A stretch of DNA of 64,000 bases from JAKAXS01 sp965279065 (GTDB lineage Bacteria > Pseudomonadota > Alphaproteobacteria > Rhizobiales > Hyphomicrobiaceae): positions 248,001 to 312,000 of the forward strand of contig OZ257134.1 in the NCBI GenBank assembly GCA_965279065.1. Reading direction: 5' to 3'. Positions 51,140 through 59,490 of the stretch are shown one piece after another. The notes beneath the pieces are model-generated. The model saw only the letters and a program-made list of their open reading frames with translations, made no database searches and was not told the origin of the DNA. A program made the translations under genes and the position numbers. Positions within the stretch are counted from its first letter, which is position 1; every line of letters begins with the position of its first letter.

Positions 51140-51420
51140 CCTGCTCTCTCGGAAGGTGCAGTCCGAGCCGGCCCTTGTGATGCTTGGCGTGTGTGGCTTG
51201 CCGCTGACGCCTTAAGGTCATGCACCCTAAACAAACGGGTTTCTTCTTGCCGGACGTGCAGCAGTCGTGCGGGGTGGCCGCGGGGACACTGCCCTCAGCC
51301 AGCAACGTGCGATCACGGCCAAGACTGTGTTAGAAGGCTATCGCCCTTGGGGACACGCCATTAGGGTGGACCTCTCGTGCGTCAGTTCACCCCATCTCGT
51401 TCAACGCGGCGGGCAAACAC

Positions 51421-52323
51421 ATGTCAGTCCTGAAACCCAAGCAGCCGATTCAACCGTACCAGTCCGGCTACACGTCGGGCCCGACGCCAATCGCCGACTT
51501 TGTCGAGTCGCTCATCAGGGGCGTCGTCATCGTCGTCATGGGGCCGATCTTCGTCCTGGTCATCGTCATGGCTCCCGCGGCTTTGTTGGTCTACGGCATC
51601 GGCGGCGTAACGGGTTTGACGGACGCATGGGCTCAGCTGGTGCTGCAGGTCAGCACGACTCCCGGAGGGGCGGCTGATGTCGCGGCGATGCTGTTGCAGA
51701 ATGTCATCGGCGGCGCCGTCGTTTCGCTCGTTCTCGCCATTCCTACGATCAAGCGCTCTCTCGCCAGCTACAATCTGCGCGATACCGCACAGTCGCTCGG
51801 CACATCAACGGCCGTTGCAGCCTTGCAGCTCAGTGCGACAGCTCTGCTGCTGCATGTTGCTCTCGGCATATTGGTGGCAGCCATCATGACCGCCCTCGGC
51901 ATGCTGCTGCCGATGCCTGGCGGATACGGCACAGCCGTGGCGCCGGAGACGTTGGCCTACTTCATCGTATCGGGTGGTGCCGGCGGTGGATGGCCGCCGA
52001 CGGTCGATACCCTTTCCGGCTTCGCGATCCTGGCTTTGACCGCCCTCGCGATCCTCGGTGCTGTGCTCGGGGCGACGTTGTGGCTGGTGCTCGGGTTCGT
52101 GGCTCAGCGCCTCTTGCCGGCGAGTTCTGTCGAGGCGGCCGGTGGAGGTGCGTCTGCACTCGGAGCCGCGCTCTCCAATGCTCTCACGCGGGGAGAGGAC
52201 AGCCACATGCGGTACAGCTGGCCGGGCAGCACAATCCGCACCGGTCTCGTCCAGGGCGCGCTGACGGGAGCGGTTTTTGCCACCCTTGTCCTGGCCGGAG
52301 CAGCGGTCTTTGGTGTCGGCTGA
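51421..52323 (+). CDS. Multi-pass membrane protein, unknown
   Basis: The 300-residue product starts at ATG 51421. Hydrophobic segments lie near 34-60, 88-108, 124-160 and 195-230, and a last one at 275-298, so five or six membrane passes. Gly- and Ala-rich loops follow (VEAAGGGASALGAA). It has no motif I can assign. The adjoining patatin gene is convergent, 18 bases away. Confidence 0.7.
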   Translation: MSVLKPKQPIQPYQSGYTSGPTPIADFVESLIRGVVIVVMGPIFVLVIVMAPAALLVYGIGGVTGLTDAWAQLVLQVSTTPGGAADVAAMLLQNVIGGAVVSLVLAIPTIKRSLASYNLRDTAQSLGTSTAVAALQLSATALLLHVALGILVAAIMTALGMLLPMPGGYGTAVAPETLAYFIVSGGAGGGWPPTVDTLSGFAILALTALAILGAVLGATLWLVLGFVAQRLLPASSVEAAGGGASALGAALSNALTRGEDSHMRYSWPGSTIRTGLVQGALTGAVFATLVLAGAAVFGVG

Positions 52324-52341
52324 CCTTTCGCCCGGACCGGG

Positions 52342-53955
52342 TCAACCGGGGCACTTGGAGGGCGTACTCGGGGTCGCCTTCACACTTCGATGAATTTCGT
52401 TCCACTGCGCGATGTCGCCGCTAAGCTTGCCTTGCACTAGGAGGAACGCGGCAAGGTCCAAGAGTTTCCGGTCGCTGGGGGCTAACGTGAAATCCGTGGG
52501 AATGCTTTGCAGGCGCCGGCTGAGATGTCTCGGAAGCTGGCCAATGCCGTCCACAATCGCATTGTCGTCGAGCAAGGGCACAAGCTCAGGCCGACCAGCG
52601 AGGCCAGCGCCATAGGTCGATGCGAAATCCGGATCGATCACGTCGCGTAAGCCAAGGCGGATGATCAGCGGACGCATGGCAAGGCCGCCCGATGCAAACA
52701 GATTGTTCCATGAAGCCTTTGCTGTTGGTCCGCACGTACCGGTACGCGACGTGAGATCGTTGGCCCAGTTCATATTGAGCTGGTCCGTCACGACCTCCAT
52801 CCCCTCGATCTGCTTCCAGCCCAGATCCTGCAGCAATGCGACAGCCCCGAAGATCGACTCGATGGCGTGACCGGCGACAGTGTTGCTCCAGGCATACTGC
52901 TCTTCGATACCCATTTGCTGGAACTTGCTGCCGTCGGTGTCGATCCGGTCCACGCTGGCGTCGATGTAGATCACGACGACTGTGGAGCCTCTCGCCTCTG
53001 CATCGAAGCCGGCCTTCAGTTGCGTCATCAGCGTGATCAGTCCGGAATTGTCGGCAAGCGCTCCGTCCGCTAGGAAAATCTTCTGTCCCTGAAAGAGAAT
53101 CTTCGAGCCACAGTGCTTAAGGGCGAGGTTCGGGTACGCAATCGGGAATGCGGAAGACGCAAATGCGCCCTCGGCGAGGCTGACGCTGGCGGGATCGATT
53201 CGTGTGAAGCTCAGATCATTCGCGCTGAGGAGCGTTTGGGGAGCGCTCAATTTTCCCCACCAGTACCGGTCCTGAAAATAGGTCGTATCGACATAGTGCT
53301 TCGACATCACGAAGCGCACATGGTTGGCGACATCGAAGGAATTCACATAGAGGGCGGGTCTGTCGGGCAGGTCGTGAAAGGACTTCCCCTTGAACAACTC
53401 CGCATCGTAGTCGTCCCGCGCTAAGACCCCGCGATTATAGTCGGTGAACATCGAGCGGACCCAAACAGCCGGGTTCAGAACCGCCTGCCGAAACCATTGC
53501 CGCTTGCGGTATTCGATCGCCATCTTGTCGAGGAATGCGCGCCAGGCGTCGGAATCGAACTCGGCCTGTTTCAGGTTCTCCGCATTCAACGTGAAATAGC
53601 TGGCAGCAAGCGCTCCACCCGATACCGACGAGATCGCATCGATTTGATCGAGCAGGCTTCCTTCGCGATCCGACGATAGATCGAGCCGCAAGGTTGATCC
53701 TGCGCGGCGGATCTCGCGGAGGATTGCGGCCTCGAAGTACGCAGCGCGACTGCCACCACCTGATGCTGCCAAGCCGACCACGCTCCCTCCAAAGCGTGCA
53801 CGCGTAAACGGTGCCGGGTCATTCAGGTCAATCCCGCCTGCAAGGCAGCGCCCGACTGGTCCAAGCGTATGAACCGGCCCGAACGCCATCCGCCCGGCCA
53901 CGCCGACCGCCGCCAACGCAACGGCACCAATCAGCAATCGCCAACGCTTGCGCAT
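52342..53955 (-). CDS. Membrane-anchored patatin-like phospholipase
   Basis: The 537-residue product starts at ATG 53955 (GGGAG upstream). An N-terminal anchor (LLIGAVALAAVGVAG) precedes the patatin fold: oxyanion loop ASGGGSRAAYF (64-74), nucleophile Ser112 in SSVSGG, and catalytic Asp in DGALADNSG. The catalytic dyad Ser-Asp is therefore complete. It probably hydrolyses phospholipids or lipid esters in the periplasm or at the membrane. The body is longer than a minimal patatin, with a large insert between nucleophile and Asp. Confidence 0.85.
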   Translation of the reverse strand: MRKRWRLLIGAVALAAVGVAGRMAFGPVHTLGPVGRCLAGGIDLNDPAPFTRARFGGSVVGLAASGGGSRAAYFEAAILREIRRAGSTLRLDLSSDREGSLLDQIDAISSVSGGALAASYFTLNAENLKQAEFDSDAWRAFLDKMAIEYRKRQWFRQAVLNPAVWVRSMFTDYNRGVLARDDYDAELFKGKSFHDLPDRPALYVNSFDVANHVRFVMSKHYVDTTYFQDRYWWGKLSAPQTLLSANDLSFTRIDPASVSLAEGAFASSAFPIAYPNLALKHCGSKILFQGQKIFLADGALADNSGLITLMTQLKAGFDAEARGSTVVVIYIDASVDRIDTDGSKFQQMGIEEQYAWSNTVAGHAIESIFGAVALLQDLGWKQIEGMEVVTDQLNMNWANDLTSRTGTCGPTAKASWNNLFASGGLAMRPLIIRLGLRDVIDPDFASTYGAGLAGRPELVPLLDDNAIVDGIGQLPRHLSRRLQSIPTDFTLAPSDRKLLDLAAFLLVQGKLSGDIAQWNEIHRSVKATPSTPSKCPG

Positions 53956-54104
53956 GACCACTCCCGTCAACTAGCCGAATTCCCTAAGTCTGATCGCCCC
54001 GGTATATCTTCTATTGCCGAAAGGCCGAGCGCAATGCCATCGAATGTTGGTGGAACGGCGGTCGGCTCTTGCGCAAATCGGTTCCGTCATCGGCGCTCAG
54101 CGCC

Positions 54105-55175
54105 TCAGGCGTCGAAAACGCTTCGAACCAGGTTCCTGCGGAACGTCTGCCAGGGCGTCGTGTCCGATGGCCTGATGGGATGCACTCTGTTGGACAGGAA
54201 GACGACGGCCGTCCTCGTGGTCATGTTGCCGATCATGAAACACCCGGTAAACCCGCCCTTGGCAAGGATGCCCTTTCCGCCGGCGCCATCGAGCGATTGA
54301 TGTGTAGGGCCGTCGCCCCACCCGAGCGCGCTGCGAAACGCCTTTTCCGGATAATAGTCCCGCGTCATGAGGTCGATTGCGCGCGGGCTGAGCAACGCGC
54401 TGCCATTCACGCGACCACGGTCAAAGACCATCTCGACCCAGCGGAGGATGTCGGGCACGGTCGAGAACAGGCCAGCCAGGCCGGACTGGACGCCGGAGGC
54501 GTATGCGACATCCGCCTTTTCGTCGTTCGGGATGCGCCAAATGAGCTTGCCATCGGGCCTGAATCCGGTCGGTACGATGCGATCTTTGTCTCGCGACAAG
54601 GGGTCCAGCGTGCTGTCACCCATTCGCAGCGGCGAGAATATCCGCTCGTCGGCCAGCCGATCCAGATCGCGGCCCGTGATCCGGCGTATGAGCTCTCCCA
54701 GCAACATGGCCGTCGTGTCGGTGTAGAGATAGGCCTCGCCTGGTGGCGCCTTGAGTGAAGCTCCGTAGAATAGCTGTAAGAGCTCGGGAAACGTCCACAG
54801 CGACGTGTCCCCTTGCCAGTCGTCGGTATAGCTGTACGCGAGCTGCACCGTGTAGCTCATCAAGTGCTCGATCAGCACGGCATCTTTGCCGTTTGCAGCG
54901 AACTCCGGAATATACGTGCACACCGGCTCCGCAAGACCGCAGCGTCCCTCATCGATCAAGAGATGCATCAGCGTGGCGGTGACGATGGTCTTGGTGAGCG
55001 AGGCGACGTCGTAGATGCTGCTGTCGGTAACGCGCGATCCGCCGTCATAGGTCGGCGTCCCGAATGCGCGCACATCCGTACTATCGGCGTCCATCACGCC
55101 GACGACGCAACCGGGAAAGATCCGCTCCTCGATCGCCCGTCGCGCCAACGCCGCTACATGTTCGCCTATCATCAT
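54105..55175 (-). CDS. Serine hydrolase of the class C beta-lactamase/esterase fold
   Basis: The 356-residue product starts at ATG 55175 (or the next codon ATG). SxxK is SLTK (59-62), with the family context YDVASLTK. The usual Y-x-N is replaced by Y-T-D in LYTDTTAMLLGELIRRI, which is an atypical third residue. GLAGLFSTVPDILRW and GKGILAKGGFTGCF follow as in the family. There is no signal peptide. A cytosolic esterase or D-amino-peptidase-like activity is more likely than true beta-lactamase. Confidence 0.83.
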   Translation of the reverse strand: MMIGEHVAALARRAIEERIFPGCVVGVMDADSTDVRAFGTPTYDGGSRVTDSSIYDVASLTKTIVTATLMHLLIDEGRCGLAEPVCTYIPEFAANGKDAVLIEHLMSYTVQLAYSYTDDWQGDTSLWTFPELLQLFYGASLKAPPGEAYLYTDTTAMLLGELIRRITGRDLDRLADERIFSPLRMGDSTLDPLSRDKDRIVPTGFRPDGKLIWRIPNDEKADVAYASGVQSGLAGLFSTVPDILRWVEMVFDRGRVNGSALLSPRAIDLMTRDYYPEKAFRSALGWGDGPTHQSLDGAGGKGILAKGGFTGCFMIGNMTTRTAVVFLSNRVHPIRPSDTTPWQTFRRNLVRSVFDA

Positions 55176-55237
55176 GCGCAATATCGGGGGGACGTCGCCG
55201 ATGCGTCAAGAAGCGACGTCTTCCGCTCACGCGATCC

Positions 55238-56005
55238 CTAGATCGCCGTGAAGCAGTTGTCGACGAACAAGTGCGCGCCGTTGATGAAGCTGGCTTCGTC
55301 GCTGGCCAGAAATAGCGCGGCTCGTGCGATCTCCTCAGGTTCAGCCAACCGCCCCTGCTGCGCGGCGATGATTTCATCGGAGGCGTCGACGCCGAGCGCC
55401 GTCAGCTCTTTCACCTCGCGCAGGCCGTGCGGTGTCTTGACGAATCCGGGACACACCGCGTTGCAGCGGATGCCCTTGTCGCGGAAGTCCACCGCGATCG
55501 AGCGCGAGAACGCGTGACACGCGCCCTTGGTCGTGCAGTACAGCACCTCCAGCGGCGTCGAGGCGACCGCCGAGATCGACGACGTGCACACGATCGACCC
55601 GCCGCCCTGCGCCAGCATGCCCGGCAGCACCGCCTTGGTCATCAGGAACATGCTGCGCACGTTGATGCCCATCAGCCATTCCCACTCTTCCAGCGTCGTC
55701 TCCAGAAACGGCTTGATGACGATCGTGCCGGCGTGGTTGAACAGCACGTTCGGCGCTCCCAGCGTCTTGGTCACGTGCGCTACGGCGGCATTCACCTGGT
55801 CTTGGTCGGCAACGTCCGCGGCGGCGAACACGGCCGTGCCCCCCGCCTTTTCGATCGCCGCGACCATGGCGCGGCCCGCCTCCTCGTTGCGATCGACGAC
55901 GCCGACCTTCGCGCCCTCTTCCGCGAACAGTTTGGACGATGCCCCACCCATGCCGGTCGCCCCGCCGGAAATCAGGGCGATCTTGCCCGCAAGCCTGCCT
56001 GCCAT
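55238..56005 (-). CDS. Short-chain dehydrogenase/reductase
   Basis: The 255-residue product has the Rossmann NAD(P) motif SGGATGMGG (14-22), the N-A-G-type NHAGT, the active-site Ser in STSSISAV-like CTSSISAV, and catalytic Y-C-T-T-K. Length and order are classical SDR. It ends 57 bases from the neighbouring hydrolase start and follows the acyl-CoA synthetase gene by 11 bases, so it belongs to the catabolic operon. Confidence 0.9.
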   Translation of the reverse strand: MAGRLAGKIALISGGATGMGGASSKLFAEEGAKVGVVDRNEEAGRAMVAAIEKAGGTAVFAAADVADQDQVNAAVAHVTKTLGAPNVLFNHAGTIVIKPFLETTLEEWEWLMGINVRSMFLMTKAVLPGMLAQGGGSIVCTSSISAVASTPLEVLYCTTKGACHAFSRSIAVDFRDKGIRCNAVCPGFVKTPHGLREVKELTALGVDASDEIIAAQQGRLAEPEEIARAALFLASDEASFINGAHLFVDNCFTAI

Positions 56006-56016
56006 ATTTCGTGCTC

Positions 56017-57909
56017 CTATCTGTTCGCCAGAGCCGCCGCGATCTCGTCGAGAATGGCGGGATCGTCGATCGTCGCCGGCATGCGGTAGCTTTCGCCGTC
56101 GGCGATCTTTTTCATCGTTCCCCGCAGGATCTTGCCGGACCGCGTTTTTGGCAAGCGCGCCACGGTCAAGGCCGTCTTGAAAGCGGCGACAGGTCCGATG
56201 CGGTCGCGCACGAGGGCGACGGTTTCCTGTTCGATCGTGGCAGGTTCACGAAGTACGCCGGCTTTCAGCACGAGAAAGCCCACGGGCACCTCGCCCTTCA
56301 GGTTATCGGCCCGGCCGATGACGGCGCACTCTGCGACGTCGGGATGCGAAGCCAGCACCTCCTCCATCGCCCCCGTCGAGAGGCGATGGCCGGCGACGTT
56401 GATGATGTCGTCTGTCCGGCCCATGACGAACATGTAGCCCTCTGCATCGATGAAGCCGGCATCGGACGTGCGATAGTAGCCGGGAAATTCGTCGGTGTAG
56501 CTCGGGCCGAAACGGTCGTCGGCATTCCACAGCCCCACGAGGCAAGCCGGCGGCAGCGGCAGCTTGACCACGATGTTGCCCAGCGTGCCCGCCGCTACCG
56601 GATGCCCGGCGTCGTCCAGTACCTGCACGTCATAGCCCGGCATCGGTACCGTCGGCGACCCATGCTTGACGGGCAGCGCGCCAAGCCCAAGCGGATTGCC
56701 GGCGATGGCCCAACTCGTCTCCGTCTGCCACCAGTGGTCGATCACCGGAATTCTGAGGTGCTGCTCCGCCCACTTGACGGTCTCCGGATCGGCCCGTTCG
56801 CCCGCCAGGAACAGGGCGCGCAGCCCCGAAAGATCGTAGTCACGGATCTTCAGTCCGTTGGGGTCTTCCTTCTTGATCGCCCGCAAGGCCGTGGGAGCCG
56901 TGAACAGCACGGCCACCTGGTGCTCGCTGGTAACGCGCCAGAACGCGCCGGCATCTGGCGTGCCGACCGGCTTGCCCTCGTAGAGAATGGTCGCGCTGCC
57001 GTTGAGCAGCGGCGCGTACACAATATACGAATGACCCACCACCCAGCCGACATCCGACGCCGCCCAGAACACCTCGCCGGGCGCGACGCCGTAGAGGTTC
57101 GGCATCGACCACTGCAGCGCCACCATGTGCCCGCCGTTGTCGCGAACGACGCCTTTGGGCCGCCCGGTGCTGCCGGACGTATAGAGAATGTACAGGGGAT
57201 CCGTGGCCGCCAGCGGCACGCACGCGGCTTTGCGCGCAGCACGCCGCGCCTGATCCACCAGCCCGGACCAGTCGAGGTCACGTCCGTCATGCATAACGGC
57301 GGTCGCCATCGACCGCTGCAGGATGACGCAATGCTGCGGCGTGTGCGCCGCCAGATCGATGGCGGCATCCAGCAGCGGCTTGTAGGCGACGATGCGGCCG
57401 GGCTCGATACCGCACGACGCCGACAGGATCACCTTGGGCTGCGCATCGTCGAGCCGGGTTGCCAGTTCGTTGGCGGCAAAGCCGCCGAACACCACGGAAT
57501 GGATGGCGCCGATCCGCGCGCACGCCAGCATGGCGACGACGGCCTCCGGCACCATCGGCAGGTAGATCACGACGCGATCACCCTTGCCGACGCTCAGGTC
57601 GGTCAGCACGGCGGCGAACGTCGCGACCTCGTCCGTCAGCTCCGCGAAGCTGAACGTGCGCGCGCTGCCGGTCATTGGGCTGTCGTAGATCAGCGCCGTC
57701 GCGCCGCCGCGACCGTCAGCCACGTGGCGATCGAGGCAATTGTAGGCGGTGTTGCACACCGCACCGGGGAACCACCGACCGTAGTGGCCCAGAGTTGGAT
57801 CGAACACGCGATCGAACGGCTTGATCCAGTCAATCCGCCGCGCGGCCTCCCCCCAGAACGTGTCCGGATCGGCCCGCCACGCCGCGTAGGTGTCCGCGTA
57901 CCGACTCAT
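56017..57909 (-). CDS. prpE: Propionate-CoA ligase-type acyl-CoA synthetase
   Basis: The 630-residue product starts at ATG 57909. The P-loop is YTSGSTGRPKG followed by VVRDNGGHMVA, the signature of PrpE rather than acetyl-CoA synthetase. Later motifs are DVGWVVGHSYIVYAPLL, HWWQTETS, GRTDDIINVAGHRLS and the acetylatable Lys in LPKTRSGKILR. It forms the acyl-adenylate and then propionyl-CoA or a close analogue. Its start overlaps the aminotransferase stop by 4 bases (ATGA), so the two are coupled. The open frame continues upstream but only as a shadow of that gene. Confidence 0.88.
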   Translation of the reverse strand: MSRYADTYAAWRADPDTFWGEAARRIDWIKPFDRVFDPTLGHYGRWFPGAVCNTAYNCLDRHVADGRGGATALIYDSPMTGSARTFSFAELTDEVATFAAVLTDLSVGKGDRVVIYLPMVPEAVVAMLACARIGAIHSVVFGGFAANELATRLDDAQPKVILSASCGIEPGRIVAYKPLLDAAIDLAAHTPQHCVILQRSMATAVMHDGRDLDWSGLVDQARRAARKAACVPLAATDPLYILYTSGSTGRPKGVVRDNGGHMVALQWSMPNLYGVAPGEVFWAASDVGWVVGHSYIVYAPLLNGSATILYEGKPVGTPDAGAFWRVTSEHQVAVLFTAPTALRAIKKEDPNGLKIRDYDLSGLRALFLAGERADPETVKWAEQHLRIPVIDHWWQTETSWAIAGNPLGLGALPVKHGSPTVPMPGYDVQVLDDAGHPVAAGTLGNIVVKLPLPPACLVGLWNADDRFGPSYTDEFPGYYRTSDAGFIDAEGYMFVMGRTDDIINVAGHRLSTGAMEEVLASHPDVAECAVIGRADNLKGEVPVGFLVLKAGVLREPATIEQETVALVRDRIGPVAAFKTALTVARLPKTRSGKILRGTMKKIADGESYRMPATIDDPAILDEIAAALANR

Positions 57910-59258
57910 CGCCGCTGTCGATCCGAGTGCGAGGCCAGCGCGTCCGACAACGCCATAACGAGCATGTCGGCGTCCTCGCGGCTGAAACACAGCGGTGGGC
58001 GGATCTTGAGGACGTTGCCGAATGTACCGGCCGTGCCGATCAACACGTTGCGTTCGCGCATGCCGTTGACCGCCGCCGTCGTCGCGGCCTTGTCGGGCAA
58101 CCGGGCATCGGAATCGGTGACGATTTCGACGCCGACATAAAGCCCCGCCCCGCGGACATCTCCGATCGCTTTGTGCCGCCGCGCCAGGCCCGCCAGCTGC
58201 TCGCGCAGGTACGCACCGGTCTCGCGCGCGTTCTCCTGCAGCTTTTCCGCCGCGATCGTTTCCAGCACCGCCAGGCCCGCAGCCGCCGCCACCGGGTTGC
58301 CCCCGAACGTATTGAAGTAGCCGTTCTGCGACCCGAACACCTCGAGCAGGTCCGGCTTTACCACGACACCGCCCATTGGAAAGCCGTTGCCCATCGGCTT
58401 TCCCATCACCACCATGTCCGGCACCAGGCCATGCGCCAGGAAACCCCACATCGCTTCGCCCGTCCGCCCGAAGCCCGGCTGTACCTCGTCGGCAATGTAG
58501 AGGCCGCCGGCCGCCCGTACGATGTCGGCGGTGTCTCTCAGGTAGCCCGGAACCGCCGGATAGACGCCGTCGCTGGACAGGATGCTGTCGGCGATGAAGG
58601 CGGCCGGCTTGATGCCCTGGACCCGCATTGCTGCGATCGCGGCGCGCACGTCCGCATTGAACTTGGCGACGGCTGCCGCTGTACCGAGCCGGTAGGTATC
58701 GGGCGCGTCCACCAGAAACACAGCCGGGTTGCGCGCCTGGCTGCTGGCGGACGATGGCGAGATCTCGGTCACCGCCGACGTGTTGCCGTGATAGGCGTTG
58801 GCTGTCGCGATGATGCCGCTGCCGCCGGTCGCGGTACGCGCGATGCGCAGCGCCAGATCTACGCCCTCGCTGCCGGTGCACGTGTACACGATGTTCGACA
58901 GCGCCGCCGGATAGGTTGCTAGCAGCCGCTCCGAGTAGGTGTAGACGATATCGGTGAGATACCGCGTATGGGTATTGAGCGTCGCCATTTGCCGGCTGAC
59001 GGCCTCGACCACGCGCGGGTGGCAGTGTCCCACCGACGGCACGTTGTTGTAGGCATCGAGATAGCGCGACCCGTCGGCGTCGATCAGCCAGACGCCCTCG
59101 CCGCGCACCAGGTTCAACGGCCGCTCGTAGAACAGCATCGACGTCGGCCCAAAGGCGCGCTTGCGGCGCGCCACCAGCGCGGCCGTTGCCGCATCGAGGT
59201 AACTCGCATCGTCCATGTCGAAGGCGTTGAGTTCGAGGATTTTCTGTGTTGCTGTCAT
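57906..59258 (-). CDS. Class III PLP enzyme, aminotransferase or phospho-lyase type
   Basis: The 450-residue product starts at ATG 59258. Fold motifs include ERPLNLVRGEGVWLIDADG, the aromatic-binding GSEGVDLALRIAR and the cofactor acid in ADEVQPGFGRTG. The PLP lysine lies in MGKPMGNGFP. The GKPMGNG(H/F)P signature recalls ethanolamine-phosphate phospho-lyases and related amino-alcohol enzymes, which eliminate rather than transaminate. The operon context (dehydratase, PrpE) fits an amino-alcohol or diol pathway, but the reaction is not certain. Confidence 0.83.
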   Translation of the reverse strand: MTATQKILELNAFDMDDASYLDAATAALVARRKRAFGPTSMLFYERPLNLVRGEGVWLIDADGSRYLDAYNNVPSVGHCHPRVVEAVSRQMATLNTHTRYLTDIVYTYSERLLATYPAALSNIVYTCTGSEGVDLALRIARTATGGSGIIATANAYHGNTSAVTEISPSSASSQARNPAVFLVDAPDTYRLGTAAAVAKFNADVRAAIAAMRVQGIKPAAFIADSILSSDGVYPAVPGYLRDTADIVRAAGGLYIADEVQPGFGRTGEAMWGFLAHGLVPDMVVMGKPMGNGFPMGGVVVKPDLLEVFGSQNGYFNTFGGNPVAAAAGLAVLETIAAEKLQENARETGAYLREQLAGLARRHKAIGDVRGAGLYVGVEIVTDSDARLPDKAATTAAVNGMRERNVLIGTAGTFGNVLKIRPPLCFSREDADMLVMALSDALASHSDRQRR

Positions 59259-59434
59259 CGTCACTCCCGGCGACAGCACACGCCGTCGGTGGGCCGCCAT
59301 CAAGTCTACGATCAGTCTAGTGCAACGGGCGCAGCAGCGACTTGACCCGCCATCGCGGATGATGTCCGGTTTGCCGCCAGCCCCGTCTGCCTGTCAACTT
59401 TCGGCCGTTGCCTGCCAACCGGCTTTCCGCCATC

Positions 59435-59451
59435 GTACCATAGGGTACCAT
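59435..59451. promoter_or_regulatory. Candidate operator between divergent catabolic genes
   Basis: GTACCAT at 59435-59441 and again at 59445-59451, one helical turn apart, with CATCG on each side. It lies 40 bases before the dehydratase start and in the divergent region of the aminotransferase gene, a suitable place for a shared regulator site. Confidence 0.45.
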
Positions 59452-59490
59452 CGCCTTCACGGCCACAGCCGGACCTACAGGTAGGAGCCC

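Noticed and set aside
51102..51305. 67-residue minus-strand frame with Cys residues (CCTSGKKKPVCLGC)
   Set aside because: The Cys pattern looked zinc-ribbon-like, but the frame overlaps the end of the methyltransferase gene and lacks a ribosome site; probably chance.
57910..58881. Upstream extension of the acyl-CoA synthetase frame
   Set aside because: It overlaps the PLP-enzyme gene on the same strand in another frame and gives an Arg/Gly-rich non-protein sequence; the gene starts at ATG 57909.
59303..59490. Cobalamin riboswitch upstream of the dehydratase
   Set aside because: The gap is under 200 bases and I see no B12-box-like conserved core.
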